Assembly: GCF_016919405.1 (NCBI RefSeq)
Contig: NZ_CP070353.1
Span: 2,108,001 to 2,172,000 of the forward strand
From: Ensifer sp. PDNC004
GTDB lineage: Bacteria > Pseudomonadota > Alphaproteobacteria > Rhizobiales > Rhizobiaceae
Reading direction: 5' to 3'
DNA: 64,000 nt
Shown here: positions 25,754-34,123 of the stretch, piece by piece
How positions within the stretch are numbered: the stretch's first letter is position 1
How the letters are laid out: each line of letters opens with the position of its first letter
Program-made: the position numbers and the translations under genes
Notes under the pieces: generated by a model
What the model was told of the DNA's origin: nothing
Database searches by the model: none
Seen by the model: only the letters and a program-made list of their open reading frames with translations

Positions 25754-26662
25754 TCAGGACCTCTTCAGCTTGGGATCGAGCGCATCGCGCAGGCCGTCAC
25801 CCATCAGGTTGATCGCAAGCACGGTGATCAGGATCGCGATACCCGGAAGGGTCACCACCCACCAGTGGCTGCTGATGAACTCGCGGGCTTCGGCGAGCAT
25901 CGTGCCCCATTCCGGTGTCGGAGGCTGTGCGCCCATGCCGAGGAAGCCGAGGGCCGCAGCGTCAAGGATCGCGCTCGAGAAGGAGAGCGTCGCCTGGACG
26001 ATCAGCGGCGCCATGCAGTTCGGCAGGATCGTCTTGAACATCAGACGGCCATGACCGGCGCCGGCCACCTTGGCGGCGACGACATAGTCACGGGTCTTTT
26101 CGCTCATGACGGCAGCACGCGTCAGGCGCACGAAGTGCGGCTGGAAGACGAGCGCGATGGCGATCATGGCGTTGACCAGGCCCGGGCCGAGGACGGCGAC
26201 CAGCACGAGGGCGAGCAGCAGCGACGGGAAAGCGAGGATGATGTCCATCACGCGCATGATGACGGTATCGACCCAGCCACGGAAGTAGCCGGCGATGACG
26301 CCAAGTGCGATGCCGCCGACGAGCGACAGGGTCGTGACGATGACACCGACGAACAGCGAGAAGCGCGTGCCGTAGATCAGGCGGGACAGCATGTCGCGGC
26401 CGACGGCATCGGTGCCGAGCAGGAATCCGGCGCGGCCGCCTTCCTGCCAGACCGGCGGAACCAGCACCGCGTCGCGGTACTGTGCCACCGGATCATGCGG
26501 TGCGACCCACGGTGCGAAGACCGCGAGCAGAACGAGGAACACGAAGAACACGAGACCGATCACGGCGCCACGGTTCTCGGAGAAGTAATACCAGAATTCG
26601 GCCAAACGCGCCCGGCGGGACGGATCGGTCGAAACGGTGCTTGTTGCAGCAGCTTGAGACAT
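25754..26662 (-). CDS. dppC: Dipeptide ABC permease DppC
   Basis: A 302-residue permease. A cytoplasmic N-terminus rich in Ala/Thr/Ser is followed by the first helix and the characteristic periplasmic segment ending GTDAVGRDMLSRLIYG, then five helices and the EAA-type coupling loop VVAAKVAGAGHGRLMFKTILPN. It pairs with DppB to form the inner-membrane channel. Length and motifs are normal. Confidence 0.95.
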   Translation of the reverse strand: MSQAAATSTVSTDPSRRARLAEFWYYFSENRGAVIGLVFFVFLVLLAVFAPWVAPHDPVAQYRDAVLVPPVWQEGGRAGFLLGTDAVGRDMLSRLIYGTRFSLFVGVIVTTLSLVGGIALGVIAGYFRGWVDTVIMRVMDIILAFPSLLLALVLVAVLGPGLVNAMIAIALVFQPHFVRLTRAAVMSEKTRDYVVAAKVAGAGHGRLMFKTILPNCMAPLIVQATLSFSSAILDAAALGFLGMGAQPPTPEWGTMLAEAREFISSHWWVVTLPGIAILITVLAINLMGDGLRDALDPKLKRS

Positions 26663-26672
26663 GACGCCCTCC

Positions 26673-27677
26673 TTAGTGCCGGATGCGCGGATTGATGAGA
26701 CCGTAGAGCAGGTCGACGATGAGGTTGACCAGCATGATCACCGCGGCGATGACGAGCAGGCCGCCTTGGATGACGGCGTAGTCGCGACGCGACACCGAAT
26801 CCACCATCCACTTGCCGATGCCCGGCCAGGAGAAGATCGTTTCGGTCAGGATCGCGCCGGCGAGCATGACGCCCACCTGCAGGCCGATGGTGGTGACCAC
26901 CGGGATCATCGCATTGCGCAGCGCATGGACGCCGACGACCCGGAAGGTCGAAAGGCCCTTGGCACGTGCCGTGCGCACGTAGTCTTCGGAGAGAACTTCA
27001 AGCATCGCCGAGCGCGTCTGGCGCGCGATGACCGCAAGCGGAATAGTTCCGAGCACGATCGTCGGCAGGATCAGGTGGCTGACGGCCGACTTGAAGGCGC
27101 CGGCCTGGCCGGACAGGAGCGAGTCGATCAGCATGAAGCCGGTGACCGGCGGGAAGAAGTACATCAGCGAGATGCGGCCGGAGACCGGCGTCCACTGCAA
27201 CATGCCGGAAACGAGCATGATGAGCAGCAGGCCCCACCAGAAGATCGGCATGGAGAAGCCGACGAGGGCCGTGCCCATCATCGCCTGGTCGACGGCCGAG
27301 CCGCGCTTGATCGCGGCAATCACGCCGGCCGGAATGCCGAGAATGACCGCAAACAGGATCGCGCAGAGCGAAAGCTCGACGGTTGCCGGGAACAGTTCGA
27401 AGAACTGGTCGATGACCGGCTTCTTGGTGACGATCGAGGTGCCGAAGTCACCCTGGAGAACGCCCCAGAGATAATCGAGATATTGCACCACGATCGGCCG
27501 GTCGAAGCCGAGTGCGTGTGAGATTTCCGCATGTCGCTCCGGCGACATGACGCGCTCGCCCGAAAGCAGCGCGACCGGATCGCCCGGAAGCAGGCGGATG
27601 AAGGAGAAGGCGATGATGGAGACGCCGACGAAGGTCGGTATCAGGACAGCCAATCGCCCCAAGAGAAATCGGAACAT
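26673..27677 (-). CDS. dppB: Dipeptide ABC permease DppB
   Basis: A 334-residue permease beginning MFRFLLGRLAVLIPTFVGVSIIAF, the standard DppB start, with GDPVALLSGE after helix 1 and the EAA loop YVRTARAKGLSTFRVVGVHALRN. An upstream in-frame extension of 34 residues covers the intergenic hairpin region and lacks a site, so it was dropped. It is the second gene of the operon, 204 bases after dppA. Confidence 0.95.
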   Translation of the reverse strand: MFRFLLGRLAVLIPTFVGVSIIAFSFIRLLPGDPVALLSGERVMSPERHAEISHALGFDRPIVVQYLDYLWGVLQGDFGTSIVTKKPVIDQFFELFPATVELSLCAILFAVILGIPAGVIAAIKRGSAVDQAMMGTALVGFSMPIFWWGLLLIMLVSGMLQWTPVSGRISLMYFFPPVTGFMLIDSLLSGQAGAFKSAVSHLILPTIVLGTIPLAVIARQTRSAMLEVLSEDYVRTARAKGLSTFRVVGVHALRNAMIPVVTTIGLQVGVMLAGAILTETIFSWPGIGKWMVDSVSRRDYAVIQGGLLVIAAVIMLVNLIVDLLYGLINPRIRH

Positions 27678-27833
27678 GTTAAACCCCGCGCCATGTTGCC
27701 GCGGCATTGTATCCCGCCGCTGGCACCACCGCATGCTTTCCCACTTAGCGGCCAAGCATACAGCAAGTCGAAATGCCACAGCGACCTTTTGCGCTCCAGC
27801 AGGAACTCGGGGTCGCTATAGTGGATGCAAAGA

Positions 27834-27860
27834 GGGGCGTTTGCCCTTGGCAAACGCCCC
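27834..27860 (-). terminator. Stable hairpin between dppA and dppB
   Basis: Twelve-bp perfect arms GGGGCGTTTGCC and GGCAAACGCCCC with a 3-base loop, just after the dppA stop. The run that follows on the minus strand is not T-rich enough for full termination. It probably protects the dppA message end and lowers read-through into dppBCDF. Confidence 0.75.
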
Positions 27861-27881
27861 CTTAAGGATCAGTTAACTAAA

Positions 27882-29477
27882 TTACTCGGTGATGTCCACG
27901 CCGTCGAAGGCAAAATCACCAAGCGGGCTCTGAACGAAGCCCTCGACGTTCTTGCGCATCGGCACGACCGAGAGCGAGTGGTCGATCGTGGCCCACGGCG
28001 CTTCGCGCTTGAAGACGACCTGCGCCTCTTCGTAGAGCTTGGTGCGCTCTGCCGGATCCGAGGTTTCCTTCGCCTTCTTCACGAGAGCGTCGAATTCCTG
28101 GTTGCACCACTGTGCACGGTTGTTGCCGCCGACAGCGTTGCAGCCGAGAAGCGTGTCGAGGAAGTTGTCCGGATCGCCGTTGTCGCCGGTCCAGCCGAGG
28201 ATGACGGCACCGTCACGATCCTTCGCCTTGGACTTGTCGAGGTATTCGGCCCACTCGTAGGAGACGATCTCGACCTTGACGCCGATCTTGGCGAAGTCCG
28301 ACTGCATCAGTTCAGCTGCGCGACGGGCGTTCAGCATGTACGGACGCGAAACCGGCATTGCCCAGAGCTTCATCGACAGGTCCTTGACGCCTGCGTCTTC
28401 AAGCATCTTCTTGGCGACTTCCGGCTCGTAGGTGTCGTCTTCGATCTTGTCGTTGTACGACCACATCGTCGGCGGGATCGGGTTGACGGCCGGCTGGGCA
28501 GCGCCCTGGAAGACGGCATCGACGATCGCCTGCTTGTTGATCGCCTTGTTCAGCGCCTTGCGGACTTCCGGCTTGTCGAACGGAGCCTGCGTGGTGTTGT
28601 AGGCGAGGTAGGAGACGTTGAGGCCGGCCTGTTCCATGACCTTCAGGTTCGGGTCGGCCTTCATCTTCGAAACGTCGGCAGCGTTCGGGAACGGCATCAG
28701 GTGGCATTCGCCAGCCTGGAGCTTCTGGAAGCGAACCGAAGCGTCAGAGGTGATCGCGAAGACGAGGTCGTCGATCTTCTGCTTGCCACCCCAGTAGTCC
28801 GGGTTTGCCTTGTAGCGGATGACGGCATCCTGCTGGTAGGCAACGAAAGCGAACGGACCGGTGCCGAGCGGCATCTGGTTCATCTGCTCCATCTTGCCGT
28901 CAGCCTGCAGCTTGTCGGCGTATTCCTTCGACAGGATCGAAGCAAACGGCATCGCGATGTTGGCGAGGAACGGAGCTTCCTTGCGCGTCAGGGTGAACTT
29001 GACGGTCAGGTCGTCGACCTTTTCAACCGACTTGATGACTTCCGGGAAGCCCATGCCGGCTGCGTATTCCCACGAAGCGCCAGCAATGTACTTGTTCCAC
29101 GGGTTGTCAGCCTTCAGCTGGCGCTCATAGGAGAACACCACGTCGTCGGCAGTGAAGTCACGCGACGGCGTAAAGAACTCGGTGGTCTGGAACTTGACGC
29201 CCGGACGCAGCTTGAAGGTGTAGACCAGACCGTCGTCGGAGATCGTCCAGCTTTCCGCGAGGCCCGGCTCAACTTCGGTCGTGCCCTTCTTGAACTCGAG
29301 CAGGCGGTTGTAAACGGTGTGCGCAGCCGCGTCGAAGGTCGTGCCGGCGGTGTACAGGCCCGGGTCAAAACCCTCTGGCGAACCTTCCGAGCAATAGACG
29401 AACGTCTTCGACCAGGCGGAGCCGGCCATCAGCGTGGCAAGCGCCGTCGCTGCAAACAGAGTAGTGAGCTTTTTCAT
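27882..29477 (-). CDS. dppA: Dipeptide-binding periplasmic protein DppA
   Basis: A 531-residue solute-binding protein of family 5. The signal peptide MKKLTTLFAATALATLMAGSAWS is followed by KTFVYCSEGSPEGFDPGLYTAGT, the family opening. The GWTGDNGDPDNFLDTLLGCNA segment is typical of DppA, which binds dipeptides, and in some bacteria haem or aminolevulinate, and feeds DppBCDF. It is the first gene of its operon, with a separate hairpin after it. Confidence 0.95.
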   Translation of the reverse strand: MKKLTTLFAATALATLMAGSAWSKTFVYCSEGSPEGFDPGLYTAGTTFDAAAHTVYNRLLEFKKGTTEVEPGLAESWTISDDGLVYTFKLRPGVKFQTTEFFTPSRDFTADDVVFSYERQLKADNPWNKYIAGASWEYAAGMGFPEVIKSVEKVDDLTVKFTLTRKEAPFLANIAMPFASILSKEYADKLQADGKMEQMNQMPLGTGPFAFVAYQQDAVIRYKANPDYWGGKQKIDDLVFAITSDASVRFQKLQAGECHLMPFPNAADVSKMKADPNLKVMEQAGLNVSYLAYNTTQAPFDKPEVRKALNKAINKQAIVDAVFQGAAQPAVNPIPPTMWSYNDKIEDDTYEPEVAKKMLEDAGVKDLSMKLWAMPVSRPYMLNARRAAELMQSDFAKIGVKVEIVSYEWAEYLDKSKAKDRDGAVILGWTGDNGDPDNFLDTLLGCNAVGGNNRAQWCNQEFDALVKKAKETSDPAERTKLYEEAQVVFKREAPWATIDHSLSVVPMRKNVEGFVQSPLGDFAFDGVDITE

Positions 29478-30124
29478 GAGCTTTGCTTCCCAGATTTGTT
29501 TTTGTTCTCGTGTTTTCCTGACGCGGAATGCCGTTGCCCCCCGGTCAAGGCCGGATGGAACGACATTTGGCGTCGCATTGCAATAAGTCGCCGCAGAAAT
29601 TTGTCTATGCGAAAAATTCGTCCGCAGGTAGAGCCGGGATATTCGTCCACTGTTTTAGAATCGACTGACAAAACAGTGCGCTGCAGCACCGAAACTCCAT
29701 GGCGTTTTGGCCGCTTTCGCAGGGCCTGCGGCCCGCCCTGCCCGCCCGTCAGCGGCGCGATGCCGACCCGCGGCAGCCGCCTGCGTTCCTCGGCGAATGC
29801 GCGATTGAGAAAGCCGTAATCATTGGCCGCACGGACATGCGATTCGGCTTCGACAGCTTTCCGTCAATCCCAAGATACTATGGTAGAAATCCCGAACGGG
29901 ATTGTGCAATAAAATGTATACAAAACTCGGGGGAGACATTCGACGTGCCCAGACGTCCTTGGGAGGGACCGGCAGCTGCCTTTTACTGCTTTCAGTCGTT
30001 CGGCAGGCTTGCCGAGGGACGGGCATGACGCTGCCTGCCCGCAATACCGGCAACGCACTTTGCCGATTGATCGCTGCGGCGCGCGGGATAAACTGCCGCG
30101 CGACGATAAGGGGATAGCCAGTCC
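29478..30124. other. Long intergenic region upstream of dppA and the LuxR-type gene
   Basis: 647 bases between divergent genes. Several short frames exist but none has a family, good start or typical composition. The region must hold promoters for dppA (left) and for the LuxR-type gene (right). It also has a GCAGGGCCTGCGGCCCGCCCTGC-like inverted stretch around 29717-29739. Nothing else can be supported. Confidence 0.5.
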
Positions 30125-30838
30125 GTGGCGGCTTTGCTGGAAAATCACAGGCGATACGACCTTCGCGACGAGCTAGAGAAGGCGCTGAACCGCGTCGATT
30201 TCTTCCGCATTTTTCATACGATGGCATTGCGCTTCGGCTTCAGCCATTTCGGCGTCCTGCAGCTTGGCAACGAGAACGACGCCTGCATGCTGTCCACCCG
30301 CCTGGTGCTGCACGACCTGCCCTCCGGGCTTGCGGAAGAATACGACAAGCGCCATCGCTTCGGCGACTCCGTGTTCTACAAGACACTGCACCGCTCGGCG
30401 ATCTCGTCGGTCTGGCGGGCGGACGACCCCGGCTGCGACGCTGGGCAGAACCTGCTGGTGCAGCTCGGCTTCGAACTGCTCGTCAGCGTGCCCGTGCACG
30501 CAGCCTCGACTGGTGCACGCTACGCCGTGCTCTTTCTCGGAGACGGGGAGGATATCGGCCGGGCCGAGCATGTCGCGCTCGCCTATGACGCGATCGCCGC
30601 CTTCGACTATTTCTATCGCATCGCGCTTGCCAACAAGGCCGGGATGGGACTGACGCCGCGCGAAACCGAAATCCTCAAATGGATCTCGCACGGCAAGACG
30701 GCAAGCGAGATCGCGCTCATCGTTTCGGTGTCGGAGCACACGGTGAACTCACACACCGCAACGATCCTGAAGAAACTCGACGTCGTCAATCGTACCCAGA
30801 TGGTGGCGAAGGCAATCCGAGAGCAGATCATCCAGTAG
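30125..30838 (+). CDS. LuxR-family solo regulator with degenerate autoinducer domain
   Basis: A 237-residue protein. Residues about 20-160 match the LuxR autoinducer-binding fold, and 175-235 are a LuxR helix-turn-helix (LTPRETEILKWISHGKTASEIA...VNSHTATILKKL). In the pocket, the Tyr, Asp and second Trp positions are present, but the Asp-Pro pair reads GDSVF and the first Trp is missing. No luxI gene is near. It may respond to another signal or none. The GTG start is preceded by AAGGGGAT. Confidence 0.88.
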   Translation: MAALLENHRRYDLRDELEKALNRVDFFRIFHTMALRFGFSHFGVLQLGNENDACMLSTRLVLHDLPSGLAEEYDKRHRFGDSVFYKTLHRSAISSVWRADDPGCDAGQNLLVQLGFELLVSVPVHAASTGARYAVLFLGDGEDIGRAEHVALAYDAIAAFDYFYRIALANKAGMGLTPRETEILKWISHGKTASEIALIVSVSEHTVNSHTATILKKLDVVNRTQMVAKAIREQIIQ

Positions 30839-30914
30839 CAGCCGATGCGTGGCCGCGTTTCGCACCGCCACGCCCAACGAACGGGACGCCCGCCATCAGC
30901 AAGGGTATTCGGTC

Positions 30915-31304
30915 ATGACGCGAAAAGCACACATCCTGCTCGTTGACGACGACCCGGCAGAAAACCTGATCCTGCGCGCGCTCATCCGCAAGGTGAGCAG
31001 CATCGACATCGAGCTGCACTACTGCCAGACGATGGACGATGCGCTTGAATTCCTGCGCTCCGGCAAACCGGTGTCGATGATCCTGCTCGACAACCGCCTG
31101 CGGCCGCAGCTCGATTTCCGCGAGACGGTCCCAGCCCTCCGGCACCAGGGCTATATCGGCCCGATCGGTGTGATCTCAGCTTCGCTCGCCGATGCCTATT
31201 TTCAGAATCTGGAGGATTACGGCGCCGATTTCCGCATCGACAAGGCTGAAATCGACCCGACTGCGATCGACTTCATATTGCGGGAATATCTACCGCAGGA
31301 ATAA
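30915..31304 (+). CDS. Single-domain response regulator
   Basis: A 129-residue stand-alone receiver. The acidic DDD triad at 11-13, phospho-acceptor Asp59 (MILLDNRL), a Ser in the Thr position (VISAS) and the conserved Lys (RIDK) are present. No output domain follows. It lies 76 bases after the LuxR-type gene on the same strand; no kinase is adjacent. Single-domain receivers relay phosphate or bind targets directly. Confidence 0.88.
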   Translation: MTRKAHILLVDDDPAENLILRALIRKVSSIDIELHYCQTMDDALEFLRSGKPVSMILLDNRLRPQLDFRETVPALRHQGYIGPIGVISASLADAYFQNLEDYGADFRIDKAEIDPTAIDFILREYLPQE

Positions 31305-31367
31305 CACCCGGCGGCACGTCAGCCGCCAGGCCATGCCGCTCGATGTGCGCGGCGGTGTTCGGAGATA

Positions 31368-31832
31368 TCAGGCAGCCGAGGTCTGCGGACGCTTGGTTTC
31401 TTCCAGGCCAAGCAGGAAGTTGATCTGAGGGCGGGCCTTGACGAGGTCGTCGATCGTGTAGCCCTGCAGCACTTCGAAGAAGGCGTTCAGCGCCTTGCGC
31501 AGCGCCGAGTTCAGGCCGCAGCTGTCGACGAGCGGGCATTCGATCTCACCCGCTTCGAAGCATTCCGCCATCGCGAAACTGTCTTCCGTCACCTTGACGA
31601 CGTCGAACAGCGTGATCGCCGAGGCAGGCTTCGGCAGGCGTACGCCGCCGTTGCGGCCACGCACGGTTTCAACGAGGCCGGCCTTGGTCAGCGGCTGCAA
31701 GATCTTGAAGAGAAACAACTCGGAAACGCCATAGGCCCTGGCGATTTCGGGAATGCGGCTGAGCTTTTCCCCGTTGGCGGCGCAGTACATCAACATGCGA
31801 ACCGCGTAGTTCGTTTGCTTCGTCAGACGCAT
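31368..31832 (-). CDS. rirA: Rhizobial iron regulator RirA (Rrf2 family)
   Basis: A 154-residue Fe-S cluster repressor of iron uptake in Rhizobiaceae. The N-terminal winged helix starts MRLTKQTNYAVRMLMYCA, and the three cluster cysteines Cys91, Cys99 and Cys105 are in the normal spacing. With iron, RirA holds its cluster and represses iron-uptake genes. It is divergent from an iron-binding protein gene, with an Irr-type palindrome in between. The ATG one codon earlier is an alternative start. Confidence 0.96.
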   Translation of the reverse strand: MRLTKQTNYAVRMLMYCAANGEKLSRIPEIARAYGVSELFLFKILQPLTKAGLVETVRGRNGGVRLPKPASAITLFDVVKVTEDSFAMAECFEAGEIECPLVDSCGLNSALRKALNAFFEVLQGYTIDDLVKARPQINFLLGLEETKRPQTSAA

Positions 31833-31886
31833 CATTCACTCCGGCATCGAGAGGTTCACGAACTCATCATATAGGACGGATCGTAG

Positions 31887-31903
31887 TTTGGAACAATTCC
31901 AAA
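31887..31903. promoter_or_regulatory. ICE/Irr-type palindrome in the rirA promoter
   Basis: TTTGGAACAATTCCAAA has perfect 7-base arms around a 3-base centre, the spacing of the iron-control element bound by Irr (consensus arms TTTAGAA/TTCTAAA). It lies 55 bases before the rirA start and 122 bases before fbpA. Known Irr control of rirA in Agrobacterium makes rirA the likely target. Confidence 0.65.
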
Positions 31904-31988
31904 AAGCCAGAAAAGTCACTTCTTGTTGAGCGTTTACGGTTTCCTGATTGACTGATTGCGGCGCCCCGGTCAGAAAGATGAGGAATTT

Positions 31989-32003
31989 TGTTAACTTAGC
32001 TCA
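31989..32003. promoter_or_regulatory. Weak iron-responsive operator candidate before fbpA
   Basis: TGT-N9-TCA, one base from the TGA-N9-TCA consensus attributed to RirA operators, 22 bases before the fbpA start. It is short and degenerate, so support is limited. Confidence 0.3.
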
Positions 32004-32024
32004 AACGAGAAAATGGAGGAAGCG

Positions 32025-33065
32025 ATGTCCGTTTCAAGAGCATCGATGGGCGTCCTGTCCCTGACGGCAACCCTGCTGGCAACGAGCGCCGCCTGGGCCG
32101 ATGGTGAAGTCAATATCTACTCGTACCGGCAGCCCGACCTGATCAAGCCGCTGCTCGACGCCTTCACCAAGGAAACCGGCATCACCACCAATGTGCTCTT
32201 CCTCGACAAGGGTCTCGTCGAGCGCATCCAGGCCGAAGGCGCCAACTCGCCGGCCGACGTGATCCTGACCGTCGACATCAGCCGCCTGACCGAGGCGAAG
32301 GATGCGGGCGTCACCCAGCCTGTTGCCAACGAGACGATCAACAAGGACATCCCGGCGCATTTCCGCGATCCTGAGGGCAACTGGTTCGGCCTCACCACCC
32401 GCGGCCGCGTCGTCTATGCTTCCAAGGAGCGCGTCGCGCAGGACGACATCACCTATGAAGAGCTTGCCGACCCCAAGTGGAAGGGCAAGATCTGCACCCG
32501 CGACGGCCAGCACTCCTACAACATCGGCCTCTTCGCCTCGATGATCGCCCACCATGGCGAAGCCGAGACCGAGAAGTGGCTGACCGGCCTGAAGAACAAC
32601 CTCGCCAAGAAGCCTGACGGCGGCGACCGCGACCAGGCCAAGGCGATTCTCGCCGGCGAATGCGACCTGGCACTCGGCAACACCTACTATGTCGGTCTGA
32701 TGATGACCAACGAAAAGGAGCCGGAACAGAAGGATTGGGCAGCGGCCATCAAGGTGCTCTTCCCGAACGCCAAGGACCGCGGCACGCACGTCAACATTTC
32801 GGGCATGGCGCTCGCCAAGAACGCCCCGAACAAGGACAACGCGCTGAAGCTGATGGAATTCCTGTCGGAAGGCGAAGCCCAGAAGATCTACGCCGAGCAG
32901 GTGTTCGAATATCCGGTTCTGCCGGGCGCCGAGCCGTCTGACGTCGTCAAGTCCTTCGGCACGATCAAGCCGGACGACCTGCCGCTTGCCGACATCGCGG
33001 CGAACCGCAAGAAGGCTTCCGAACTGGTCGACAAGGTCGGCTACAACGACGGTCCGCAGGACTGA
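32025..33065 (+). CDS. fbpA: Ferric iron ABC transporter periplasmic binding protein
   Basis: A 346-residue class of FbpA/HitA/AfuA iron-binding protein. The signal peptide ends near SAAWA, then EVNIYSYRQPDLIKPLLDAF is the usual mature start. Paired tyrosines late in the chain (GNTYYVG) match the Fe3+ ligand motif of the family. GGAGGA precedes the ATG. It faces rirA and is probably RirA-repressed. No permease or ATPase follows it; a terminator comes directly after, and a permease of matching type lies 10 kb away. Confidence 0.93.
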   Translation: MSVSRASMGVLSLTATLLATSAAWADGEVNIYSYRQPDLIKPLLDAFTKETGITTNVLFLDKGLVERIQAEGANSPADVILTVDISRLTEAKDAGVTQPVANETINKDIPAHFRDPEGNWFGLTTRGRVVYASKERVAQDDITYEELADPKWKGKICTRDGQHSYNIGLFASMIAHHGEAETEKWLTGLKNNLAKKPDGGDRDQAKAILAGECDLALGNTYYVGLMMTNEKEPEQKDWAAAIKVLFPNAKDRGTHVNISGMALAKNAPNKDNALKLMEFLSEGEAQKIYAEQVFEYPVLPGAEPSDVVKSFGTIKPDDLPLADIAANRKKASELVDKVGYNDGPQD

Positions 33066-33088
33066 TCACAGACAAGTCGCAAGACAGA

Positions 33089-33119
33089 AACAGCGGGCCA
33101 TCGGCCCGCTGTTTTCGTT
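33089..33119 (+). terminator. Intrinsic terminator of fbpA
   Basis: Arms CAGCGGGCC and GGCCCGCTG with a 3-base loop (33091-33111), followed by TTTTCGTTT. Confidence 0.92.
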
Positions 33120-33151
33120 TCGGGAATAGCGAGACGACACGTCCAGCAGGC

Positions 33152-33888
33152 TCACTGCGCCTTGGCGCGCAACTCCGCCGCATAGTCGAGGATCGCCTTG
33201 CGCCGCTCCGGCGTCCCTGGATGCGTCGACAGGATGCTGGTTTCGCCATGATCGTCGAGCTTTTCCTCGATCAGATCGAAAAAGCGGGCAATCGCCACCG
33301 GATCCCTGCCCGCCTTCTGCATCAGCTCCACCGAATGGCTGTCGGCCGCACTTTCCGCCCCGCGCGAATAGGAAAGCGAAAGAAGGCCGGCGCCCTGCAC
33401 CAGCAAATCTTCAGTTCCAAACCCGATATCGCCGCCGATCATCATGATGAGGCCGGCAACCCCGGCGGCGCGATAGATCTGGCGCAGACTGTGTTCCAGT
33501 TCGACGTGGCCGATCTCATGCGCCAGAACCCCGACAGTCACTTCCGTATCGTCGCCGGCAAGCTCGATGAGTTCGTCGGTGACCACCAGCGTGCCGTCCG
33601 GGAGCGCAAAGGCGTTCGGTGCTTAGCTTGGTCTTGTCGAATACAGTTCGGTCCATCGCCTCGATGGTTACTCGCTGACATGATCTTCGGCACGACTGGC
33701 GGCGTCACCAGCACCGCGATCTCGACGAGCGCCGGCACCGCGTAACGGTAGACTGCCCACCCGGAAAGTATCGTGGCAGCGACGACGGCAATCAGCTGAG
33801 GACGAAAGCGTTCGAGGTGATGAATGAAGCCATGGCCAACCTCGCGTGTCGGCGCTGCTTGAAACGACGTCGCTTCAGCCACGACCAT
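33152..33888 (-). pseudogene. M48-family zinc metalloprotease broken by two frameshifts
   Basis: The C-terminal 144 residues (frame ending at 33152) hold the catalytic motif HEIGH and the third ligand region ESAADSHSVELM of an M48 protease. The N-terminal part, starting at an ATG after GGAGGGG (33888), encodes a membrane anchor (FRPQLIAVVAATILSGWAVYRY) in another frame. Between them a third frame encodes IEAMDRTVFDKTKLSTERL. Two shifts, near 33669 and 33612, each displace the frame by one base. The gene is either inactivated or the sequence has errors; every piece otherwise looks intact. Confidence 0.82.
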
Positions 33889-34069
33889 GATGGTCCCCTC
33901 CGTCCCATCCGTTGTGCATCGGACACGCCGCAAAAGCGCTCCAACAGCACAGGATCAAACAGAATTCGCCTGGTGCGCCCCCGCCCGCCAGGCTGCCGTT
34001 GAAGCAGCGGTCCGTTCACGGCCCTTGCCCACGGTTCGCAAATTAGTTGTGTCGTATCGCCGAATGCAA

Positions 34070-34097
34070 CAAAAAAGGGCCTCCCGAAGGAGGCCCC
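34070..34097 (-). terminator. Intrinsic terminator of mmsA
   Basis: On the minus strand GGGCCTCC, tetraloop TTCG, GGAGGCCC, then TTTTTT, 27 bases after the mmsA stop. Confidence 0.93.
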
Positions 34098-34123
34098 GAG
34101 GCGGGAGGATCTTTATCCCGTTG

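Noticed and set aside
27825..29819. A 664-codon frame opposite dppA
   Set aside because: Antisense shadow; dppA has signal peptide, family motifs and operon context on the other strand.
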